A DNA stretch of 64,000 bases, taken from contig QCKM01000006.1 in assembly GCA_003215335.1 (NCBI GenBank), forward strand, positions 25,244-89,243, given 5' to 3'. Position numbers and translations under genes: made by a program. This DNA is from Prochlorococcus sp. AG-409-P01. GTDB taxonomy: Bacteria; Cyanobacteriota; Cyanobacteriia; PCC-6307; Cyanobiaceae. This document shows positions 58,232 to 64,000 of the stretch, one piece after another (positions within the stretch are counted from its first letter, which is position 1; each line of letters opens with the position of its first letter). A model generated the notes under the pieces. That model had not been told where the DNA came from and did not search any database. It worked only from the letters and a program-made list of their open reading frames with translations.

Positions 58232-58549
58232 ATGCTTCGCAAACAAGAGAAAAATGCAGTCTCCAGAGGGGTTTTGCTAGGAATTGGTTGGATATGGGGT
58301 TTAGATAGATTTTATGAAGGAGATAAAAAAGGAGGGCTTCTCTCAATCGTTGGATGGGCGGTTGTTTTTACCAGTTTCCTATATATGCAATGTTCTGGCA
58401 TTGAATACGTAGATGGAGTGAAAGATTATTCAAACTACAGTCCTAATCCATTAATTATACTCCCACTAATCGCTGGTTTGTATGGAGCGTATTTAATTAT
58501 CAAGAAAGCATTTAAATTAGCAAAGCAATTTGAAAACGCAGAAGACTAA
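58232..58549 (+). CDS. TM2-domain small membrane protein
   Basis: A 105-residue protein with the ATG at 58232. The TM2 pattern is seen in GLDRFYEGDKKGGLLSIVGW (about residues 22-41), where a charged DRF turn joins two membrane spans, and a third span is near LIILPLIAGLYGAYLII (about 75-91). TM2 proteins are membrane-associated and their roles are mostly unknown. The gene sits alone between the island and the sRNA loci. Confidence 0.75.
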   Translation: MLRKQEKNAVSRGVLLGIGWIWGLDRFYEGDKKGGLLSIVGWAVVFTSFLYMQCSGIEYVDGVKDYSNYSPNPLIILPLIAGLYGAYLIIKKAFKLAKQFENAED

Positions 58550-58724
58550 TTACCCTCACTAAAGATGCTAAAGAAAATGAGAGATTTCCGCATACTCAGT
58601 ATTTAAAGAATAGTCCTGAAACGTTAAAAATGCGGAGAGCAGGTCAAGGAACAATCTATGCCTACAAAAGTTTTATCCTTAATACCGTCTGGGAAGGTCA
58701 GCACCTACTAGAACTGAAATTGAA

Positions 58725-58736
58725 ACGGAGAGGGTG
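58725..58736. repeat. 12-bp copy of the tRNA-Ser 3' end
   Basis: ACGGAGAGGGTG at 58725-58736 is identical to 60221-60232, which is the 3' end of tRNA-Ser on the minus strand with its flank. It may be an old attachment-site half; a chance match is possible. Confidence 0.35.
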
Positions 58737-58797
58737 TCCGTTAAGTAGGGACTACATTGTCCTTCCTGGAACCAACTTCGGGTTGTTTTGTGGTCTG

Positions 58798-58838
58798 TTC
58801 CCTAGCATTTTCCCTAGCACCTAAACGGGACCTCCTGA
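58798..58838 (+). repeat. 41-bp imperfect direct repeat, left copy
   Basis: Starts TTCCCTAGCA and ends CTGA, and matches 60077-60117 with four mismatches over 41 bases. It contains two copies of the CCCTAGCA unit. Confidence 0.75.
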
Positions 58839-58887
58839 GACTTCATTTCAGGTCTTCCCAAAGTTCCCAGGGAGGAGTAGAACAGAA

Positions 58888-58948
58888 GAACGACACTCCT
58901 CACACAAGTTTGTCGGTATGGGCGCTGCTCGATGAGGGCGCCCTTTTT
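58888..58948 (+). ncRNA. yfr1: Yfr1-like small RNA
   Basis: ACTCCTCACAC at 58895-58905 equals the ultraconserved motif of cyanobacterial Yfr1. Flanking CGACA (58891-58895) and TGTCG (58911-58915) can pair and place the motif in a loop. A strong terminator follows (GGGCGC 58920-58925 with GCGCCC 58938-58943, then TTTTT). Start is approximate. In known Yfr1 the motif is single-stranded between two stems, so this is a close but not exact form. Confidence 0.55.
58920..58948 (+). terminator. Terminator of the Yfr1-like RNA
   Basis: GGGCGC/GCGCCC stem (extended by CTC/GAG in the loop) followed by five T's at 58944-58948. Confidence 0.8.
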
Positions 58949-58984
58949 CATGTGCTTGCCAAAAAATGGTTTATGCGTAAAAAT

Positions 58985-59078
58985 AACCACCGTGAGGAGT
59001 TGAGATCCTCCGAGCAGTGGAAACAAGGAAACACTCGCTCTAGATCTCCAAGAGAACCTGCCTTTGGCAGGTTTTTTT
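58985..59078 (+). ncRNA. yfr2: Yfr2-family small RNA
   Basis: The segment has GAGGA (58994-58998) pairing with TCCTC (59006-59010) around a GTTGAGA loop, then GAGCAGTG pairing with CACT and GCTC around a purine loop with AAACAAGGAAA, and a terminator AACCTGCC/GGCAGGTT followed by T's (59055-59078). This matches the remembered plan of the Yfr2 family. GTGAGGAGT (58992-59000) is complementary to the Yfr1-like motif. The 5' end is approximate. Confidence 0.6.
59055..59078 (+). terminator. Terminator of the Yfr2-like RNA
   Basis: AACCTGCC pairs perfectly with GGCAGGTT over a TTT loop, followed by a T-run to 59078. Confidence 0.85.
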
Positions 59079-59207
59079 GTGCCTACTCAATAGTGCTGCG
59101 CATGACACTCAAGAGAATCGCCTGGTGATGATGTACAAGCGATAAGGAAAAAACACAGCAAGATCTGCCTAAATTAAGAGAATCCTTTATCAAGTCTTTC
59201 GTAAGTG

Positions 59208-59984
59208 ATGAATGAACTCCGCCTGAGAATCTATGAACAGATAATTAACAAGACTCCAGGTGGTAGAACTTCTTTGTTCAATAAAATATGTGGTGTTACT
59301 ATCTTTATTTCGATATTTTTTGCAGTAATAGTTACTGAGAATTCAATAGATTATCGATTTGGTGATCAAATAGACCTATTAGATTGGATAATTGGTGGTT
59401 TATTTTGTATTGAATATATCTGTCGCTTATGGGTAGCACCTCTTGAAGACAAATATGGCAAAGGATTGAAAGGGGTTTTGCGTTACATTATTTCGCCAAT
59501 GGCAATTATAGATATAATTGCAATCGTCCCTTCTTTTATTGGTGTTCGCGCTGAATTAAAGATCTTAAGAGTCATCCGCCTACTTCGAATATTGAAGATT
59601 GGAAGAAGTGAGAAATTTAAACAAAGTATATTTCACTTCAATTATGCCCTTCGATCAAAGAGTCAAGAACTACAAATTTCAACTTTTTATACAATATTGC
59701 TCTTACTAATTAGTAGCACCTTTATGTATCTTGCCGAGTCATCTGTTCAACCAGAGTTATTAGGTTCAATTCCAAGATGTCTATGGTGGTCAATTACAAC
59801 GGTATGTGCTGTTGGATATGGCGATTCAATTCCAATTACAGCACTTGGGAAAACAATTGCATCGATAACCTCTCTTATGGGTATTGCTGCAATAGCAATA
59901 CCTACAGGAATACTTGCTTCAGGTTTTAGTGAGTCACTTAGTGTTCAAGAGAAGGTGCCTAGAGAAGAAGAATTAGATAAATAA
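59208..59984 (+). CDS. Voltage-gated potassium channel-like protein
   Basis: A 258-residue six-span ion channel, using ATG 59208. The voltage-sensor S4 is KILRVIRLLRILKIGRSEKF (about residues 125-144), with repeated Arg/Lys every third position. The selectivity filter is TVCAVGYGDSIP (about 200-211), as in K+ channels. Length and topology are those of a minimal Kv-type channel. It follows the sRNA loci by 130 bp and is followed by the CCCTAGCA repeats. Potassium flux is inferred from the filter. Confidence 0.88.
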   Translation: MNELRLRIYEQIINKTPGGRTSLFNKICGVTIFISIFFAVIVTENSIDYRFGDQIDLLDWIIGGLFCIEYICRLWVAPLEDKYGKGLKGVLRYIISPMAIIDIIAIVPSFIGVRAELKILRVIRLLRILKIGRSEKFKQSIFHFNYALRSKSQELQISTFYTILLLLISSTFMYLAESSVQPELLGSIPRCLWWSITTVCAVGYGDSIPITALGKTIASITSLMGIAAIAIPTGILASGFSESLSVQEKVPREEELDK

Positions 59985-60035
59985 TTCAAACCAGAATTGA
60001 AGAGAAAACATCTTATTCAAATAAGTTTCTACCTT

Positions 60036-60117
60036 TTCCCTAGCACCCTTTTTATTCCCTAGCACCTTAAATATCATTCCCTAGCATTTCCCCTAGCACC
60101 AAAATGGGACCTACTGA
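60036..60117 (+). repeat. CCCTAGCA repeat cluster, right copy
   Basis: Four CCCTAGCA units start at 60038, 60057, 60079 and 60091. The segment 60077-60117 matches 58798-58838 with four mismatches. It lies 105 bp from the tRNA-Ser 3' end. No gene is supported in 59985-60221. Confidence 0.75.
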
Positions 60118-60221
60118 TCCTTTCTGGAACTAACTAAGAGTATAAATCTCGTGAATTCCCTAAATTGCAGGAATAGTGGGACGCCCTGGTACTTCCTGGA
60201 ACGTCCTGGGACTTAAAAATA

Positions 60222-60306
60222 CGGAGAGGGTGGGATTCGAACCCACGGACGGTTGCCCGTCAAACGATTTCGAGTCGTTCGCTTTCGACCACTCAGCCAC
60301 CTCTCC
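60222..60306 (-). tRNA. tRNA-Ser (CGA)
   Basis: A class II tRNA. Acceptor GGAGAGG pairs with CCTCTCC. The anticodon stem AACGA/TCGTT encloses CTCGAAA, anticodon CGA. The long variable arm is seen in GACGGGCAACCGTC, and GGTTCGAATCC forms the T-arm. Discriminator G. The 3' end is at 60222. Confidence 0.97.
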
Positions 60307-60480
60307 TAAAAAGCATCTAGCTCAAATAAATATTAAAGCTTTAAGAACTTTGGTTCAAATTTTATCGAGATATAGTTACTTATGATAAAGAATCGGCGCC
60401 AATGGAAAGTTATTGAAACTTCTTCAAACTTATTAAAAGTAATCTAAGAAATTAAAAGAAACTCATAAAGTAATTCTAGG

Positions 60481-61509
60481 TTATTGCCATCCAGATTGAG
60501 ACATTAAACGAATTGCCTTTGCATTGTTCAATCCCAATTGAGATATTGTCACTCCATCAGAATTAAAATTTCCAAACCTTTTCAATATCTCTGATTCACC
60601 ATAACCTCGTAAGGGGTGCTCAAAGGTGGGGCCTGCAAGCCCTCTGCTGCCTTCTGGAGAAGCGAGGTATTCAAGTAATTGAATAGCCTCTTTGGTATTT
60701 TTCGAATATTTTGCTAGGCCTCCTGCGGAAACATTTACATGTGCTGGGTTAGGGGTAATAACATCAATTTTCCTGGCAAGTTTCCTATCACTAGAACCAT
60801 TTATACCAGCCAACATTCTTGCTATATAATAATGGTTAACTATGCCGACTCCACAAACACCTTGAGCAACGGACCTTGCAAGAGAGATATCACCAGCAAA
60901 ATATGGTTGCGATACATTTGATATCATTCCATCAAGCCATTTAACTGTTGCTTTCTTTCCATTAAGAACCAATTGATCTGCAACTAGTGATTGGTTGTAA
61001 ACATTGTTCCTCTTACGCAAACAAACCTTCCCTTTCAAGGAAGGATTAGCAAGGTCAGAATATGTTCTAACCTTTGAAATATCAACTTTCGAAGGGTTAG
61101 CAATAATCACTCTTACTCGGCGTGTTAGTCCATACCATCTATGTTTTGGATCTCTATATTCTTTAGGGACCTCGTTATCTAATTTTTCTGAACGATATTT
61201 TCTTAATAGGCCAGCATTTGCCGCATTATTTAAGCGTGCAGCATCTACCAATAAAATCAAGTCAGCTTTAGAACTTGAGCCTTCACGCTTAAGTCGTTCC
61301 ACAAGAGATAATCCTGTAGTTTCAAATAGTCTTACTTTAATTCCTGTCTCTTCTGAAAATCTTTTATAAATTAACTTATCAGTATTATAGTGACGACCAG
61401 AATAAACTCTCACTTCTCTAGCAATAGCACTTGCAAGAGGTGAAAAAATGCCCCCAATTGAAAATGTTGCTGCTATTAATAAAGACTTTAGTCGATACCT
61501 TGACATCAT
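60481..61509 (-). CDS. futA: Iron(III) ABC transporter substrate-binding protein
   Basis: About 342 residues, using an ATG at 61509 (another at 61506). A signal peptide is seen (MMSRYRLKSLLIAATFSIGG to about residue 28). The mature domain starts REVRVYSGRHYNTDKLIYKR, and other blocks are ADLILLVDAARLNNAANAGLLR, NHYYIARMLAGINGS and NVSAGGLAKYSKNTKEAIQLLEYLAS. Tyrosines in YSGRHYNTD and NHYYIA fit the FutA/IdiA iron site. The permease and ATPase genes are not in the window. It is divergent from a PiuC-like gene across 146 bp. Confidence 0.92.
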   Translation of the reverse strand: MMSRYRLKSLLIAATFSIGGIFSPLASAIAREVRVYSGRHYNTDKLIYKRFSEETGIKVRLFETTGLSLVERLKREGSSSKADLILLVDAARLNNAANAGLLRKYRSEKLDNEVPKEYRDPKHRWYGLTRRVRVIIANPSKVDISKVRTYSDLANPSLKGKVCLRKRNNVYNQSLVADQLVLNGKKATVKWLDGMISNVSQPYFAGDISLARSVAQGVCGVGIVNHYYIARMLAGINGSSDRKLARKIDVITPNPAHVNVSAGGLAKYSKNTKEAIQLLEYLASPEGSRGLAGPTFEHPLRGYGESEILKRFGNFNSDGVTISQLGLNNAKAIRLMSQSGWQ

Positions 61510-61655
61510 TAGTTTTGGTTCAAACCTAATCCTCACCATATAGGAGAATGCAACTGAATATCTAAAAAAAATCATATGATAGCCATACTAGTAACAATTG
61601 AACCATTCCAAGCCTCTTGTTCTTGAACCTGCTACTTAACCTTTGCTTGAAACTC

Positions 61656-62321
61656 ATGGAGCTATTAACCCACCAATTACTAGACGAGTCAACCACTTAT
61701 CGACTTCGTAGAAATCTATTAAGTGATAAAAACTCTTGGCAAGAAGGCATAAAAACAGCAGGTTCACATGCTGCAAAAGTCAAAAATAATCTGCAACTTG
61801 ATAGAAGCAGTTCTACTTCTGAACAATCCAGTAAAGAGATAATAGAAAAGATGAAGTCAGACCAACTTGTTAAGAGCTTCTCTATACCTAATCGTTTCCA
61901 CGGAGTAATGTTTAGCAGATCAGGGCAAGGTCAATCTTATGGTTTTCATATTGATAATCCTTATATGAGTACAGGAAGAAGTGACCTCTCTTTTACATTA
62001 TTTCTCAGTGACCCTGATAGCTATGAAGGCGGGGAGCTTTGCATTCAATCAGTTCAAGACTGCCAAAAAATAAAACTTGGCGCAGGTCAAATAGTTATCT
62101 ATCCAAGTACAAGTCTTCATGCTGTTGAACAAGTCAATTCAGGGGAGCGCCTTGTATGTGTTGGATGGATACAAAGCTATGTGAGGAGTAATGAAGACAG
62201 ATCTATTCTTTTCTCCCTAGAAGCAGGTGCAAAAAGTATCTTGGCAAAGCATGGCTCCTCTCCAGAACTTGATTTGATATTCCAGAGCTACTCCAACTTG
62301 TTGAGGCGCTTAGGTGATTGA
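61656..62321 (+). CDS. PiuC-like Fe(II)/2-oxoglutarate dioxygenase
   Basis: A 221-residue enzyme (ATG at 61656; the upstream ATG at 61617 is not needed). The metal triad is HIDNPYMSTGRSDLSFTLFL (His-X-Asp, about residues 97-116) and the distal His in STSLHAVEQV, with the 2-oxoglutarate Arg in SGERLVCVGW. PiuC/PKHD-type proteins are linked with siderophore- or iron-regulated uptake. It is divergent from futA, so shared iron control is plausible; no clear Fur box was found in the 146-bp gap. Confidence 0.9.
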   Translation: MELLTHQLLDESTTYRLRRNLLSDKNSWQEGIKTAGSHAAKVKNNLQLDRSSSTSEQSSKEIIEKMKSDQLVKSFSIPNRFHGVMFSRSGQGQSYGFHIDNPYMSTGRSDLSFTLFLSDPDSYEGGELCIQSVQDCQKIKLGAGQIVIYPSTSLHAVEQVNSGERLVCVGWIQSYVRSNEDRSILFSLEAGAKSILAKHGSSPELDLIFQSYSNLLRRLGD

Positions 62322-62410
62322 CATGTTCATTTGATACATAGATTAGTGTCCATTACAACCTTATAAGCTAAAGCCAAGAAGTAAAAATAAGTGAAGCTTC
62401 TAATTTAGAA

Positions 62411-62659
62411 ATGGCAAACAGAACTCCTGTAGCAATTTTCATGGCTGCTTCTGCCTTGCTTGCAGCGAGCACATTGCAGGCCACCTTCACAAAGGCGGCA
62501 GAAAATGAAGCAGATGGATTGGGTGGACTTAAAGAATGGAATACAGATCAAGCTGTAGATGATGAAGCTGTACCTGATCAAGCAGCAAAAGAACAAGAAG
62601 AAAAAGGGAAAGAGCTAGGAATCTGCATCCCTATTGGAGAAGGAGAGAATTGCTGGTAG
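62411..62659 (+). CDS. Small secreted acidic protein, 82 residues
   Basis: A signal peptide (about residues 1-30, hydrophobic core VAIFMAASALLAASTLQATF) is followed by a highly acidic mature part. The end has two cysteines, GICIPIGEGENCW, which could form a disulfide. No family recognised. It stands between the PiuC-like gene and the porin, on the opposite strand from the porin. Confidence 0.6.
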   Translation: MANRTPVAIFMAASALLAASTLQATFTKAAENEADGLGGLKEWNTDQAVDDEAVPDQAAKEQEEKGKELGICIPIGEGENCW

Positions 62660-62776
62660 AAATCTACTTTAAAAAATGTAGCTAAAATGATCAAATGCTT
62701 TATCTGTATTTATTACATAAAACGAAAAATTTCTTGAATCCATAAAAATAATTTGACTATAAAATATATATATAAA

Positions 62777-62805
62777 AAAGGGCATCTATGGTCAAGATGC
62801 CCTTT
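62777..62805. terminator. Bidirectional terminator between the small secreted gene and the porin
   Basis: AAAGGGCATCT (62777-62787) and AGATGCCCTTT (62795-62805) are exact inverted repeats around a seven-base loop. A-rich flanks on the left and T's inside give run-off in the minus direction. Confidence 0.75.
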
Positions 62806-62837
62806 GAGTACAAATAAGTTGCTATTAGAAAAACAAC

Positions 62838-64000
62838 TTAGAACTTGAATTTAGTTTGCAATAGACCACCCACTGTGCTGAAAGTCCTGTCTTCAGGTCC
62901 AATTGCGGTACCACCACCACCGTAGGCAGTGCTTTGACCAGTCTGCTGACCAAATGGTCTGCTCAGATAGAAGATTGCAGGTGTAACAGTAATGTTGTCT
63001 GAAACTTTGATGTCGTAATAAAGCTCAAAAGCCATATTCCCATCTTCAGGATCAGAAGAACCCTTTTGATCAGTTACCCATCCGAGTCCACCAAGAGCAA
63101 AGCCAAGCTGGTTGCCCTTAACAAAAGCATCTTTCCAATTCATGCCAGCGAACCAGCCCATAGTTTGAGTACGGGTTCCATCAGCCTGCCCATCAGGCAA
63201 ATTGAAGTTAGTGACGTCGTAGCCAACGCTGAATGAAGGAATATAGCCAGTTTCCAATGGCTGCCAATACGCCCTTAAACCAACGCTATTGGATGAGGAT
63301 CCATCACCAGCGAGAACACTTGCTGATGCATCAGGTGTTCCAAACCCTTGGGTTGCCCCTGCAGTTTTGTGAGCCAAAGCAGCAGATACCCCCCACTGAG
63401 GGTTCCCATAACTGAGTTTATTAAGCCAAATGCTGTCAGCACCTGCAGTGAAAAGGCCACCTGTTTCTGAATTAGCAACATCCCCCTCCTCTGCGGTATA
63501 GCCAGTGGAGAAGCTGATTCTTGAGTCCATTGGTTTATCCACGGACTGCTTCCAAGCAACACCAAAGCCTGAGCCAGTACTGGCACCATAGGTTCCATAA
63601 TTACCGCCCAATTTGAATGCTTTCAAGATTGGCTTGTATAAGGAAGGCGCGGAATCAAGCATGTAGTAGTTCTCGATCTTCGGACCAAGCCATACAGTGA
63701 AGTCATCACCAACGGGGAACTGGTACCAAAGCTTGTCTACTTTCAGTGCATCAGCTGTATCTTTTTCGGAAGCAAGTTTTGCTGCAGGAACATAGCCACC
63801 TTTGAAGTCAGTGCCTGAATAGTTGCCACTGCTCAAACGTGTATAAAGATTGTCCTTGCCTGTGAAACTGGTATTTAAAGCAAGTCTGTGGTGATAAACA
63901 AAGACAGTTGCATCTTGCTCGTCAGTCGCATTACGTGCTTTATACGCCGTAGAGTTACCATCACCGCCGTAACCAGTAGAACCAATTGTGAAATAAGAGG
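62838..64000 (-). CDS. som: Som-type outer-membrane porin, 5' end outside window
   Basis: The frame is open through the right edge, so the start lies outside. At least 387 residues are visible. The protein is a beta-barrel with amphipathic strands, many Gly/Asn/Ser turns and a terminal Phe (TVGGLLQTKFKF), the hallmark of an outer-membrane porin. The C-terminal block DNITVTPAIFYLSRPFGQQ is like the cyanobacterial Som family. The SLH domain of Som, near its N-terminus, would be beyond the window. Yfr1 targets porin mRNAs in relatives, and a Yfr1-like gene lies 4 kb away. Confidence 0.82.
   Translation of the reverse strand, partial: SYFTIGSTGYGGDGNSTAYKARNATDEQDATVFVYHHRLALNTSFTGKDNLYTRLSSGNYSGTDFKGGYVPAAKLASEKDTADALKVDKLWYQFPVGDDFTVWLGPKIENYYMLDSAPSLYKPILKAFKLGGNYGTYGASTGSGFGVAWKQSVDKPMDSRISFSTGYTAEEGDVANSETGGLFTAGADSIWLNKLSYGNPQWGVSAALAHKTAGATQGFGTPDASASVLAGDGSSSNSVGLRAYWQPLETGYIPSFSVGYDVTNFNLPDGQADGTRTQTMGWFAGMNWKDAFVKGNQLGFALGGLGWVTDQKGSSDPEDGNMAFELYYDIKVSDNITVTPAIFYLSRPFGQQTGQSTAYGGGGTAIGPEDRTFSTVGGLLQTKFKF

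Noticed and set aside
58630..58824. 64-codon frame (MRRAGQGTIYAYKSF...) near the repeats
   Set aside because: It ends inside the CCCTAGCA repeats and includes the tRNA-Ser-end copy; more likely scar DNA than a gene.
58757..59128. Open frames of 60-120 codons through the sRNA loci
   Set aside because: They run across both hairpin-terminators and have no recognisable protein features; the RNA reading is better.

Overview
The window looks like a chromosomal segment of a marine picocyanobacterium, most likely a Prochlorococcus. The evidence is the AT-rich sequence, very short intergenic gaps, a nickel superoxide dismutase with its maturation peptidase, a ClpR/ClpP3 pair, an Ftn2/ARC6 division protein, FtsQ-FtsZ, a Som-type porin and an iron-uptake locus. 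The strain is not decidable by eye; a low-light ecotype of the SS120/MIT9211 kind is only a guess.

Bases 1-36.7 kb are conserved backbone. In order they hold ftn2 (3' end cut off by the window), pdhA, a group 2 sigma factor, the NAD(P)HX repair enzyme, mnmA, lnt, an FKBP isomerase, a nickel block (sodN, sodX, and a NicO-like membrane protein), four small or unknown genes, trpC-lpdA-trmH, tRNA-Leu(CAG), murA, tRNA-Leu(CAA), argD-folC, a FAD oxidase/amidohydrolase/DUF4359 operon, tRNA-His, miaB, ddl-ftsQ-ftsZ, the SRP RNA, panB/hemW, a PIN-TRAM protein, clpR-clpP3, ilvC-cbiB, and two surface-glycan genes at the island edge.

Bases 36.8-58.2 kb form a more AT-rich accessory island with many strand switches. 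It carries an arylsulfotransferase-like protein, a zinc-ribbon methyltransferase, and a minus-strand set of sugar amidotransferase, amidase and GNAT acetyltransferase. Next come a plus-strand trio (HAD phosphatase, ATP-grasp ligase, divergent GAPDH-like dehydrogenase), a glycan-transferase-like protein, a 493-residue unknown, a radical-SAM protein with an unusual cysteine spacing, a TylF-type O-methyltransferase, a LIC12162-family protein, an acyl carrier protein, an SGNH-like protein and an AMP-forming acyl ligase. My reading is that these genes build and decorate a strain-specific surface glycan (amidination, acylation, methylation). That product is inferred, not shown.

Bases 58.2-64 kb return to conserved material. 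Two small RNA loci lie in tandem and resemble Yfr1 and Yfr2; they share a perfect 9-nt antisense match. After them come an ion channel, tRNA-Ser(CGA) with repeat scars that suggest past integration, an iron-binding protein divergent from a PiuC-like oxygenase, a small secreted acidic protein, and a porin truncated by the right edge.
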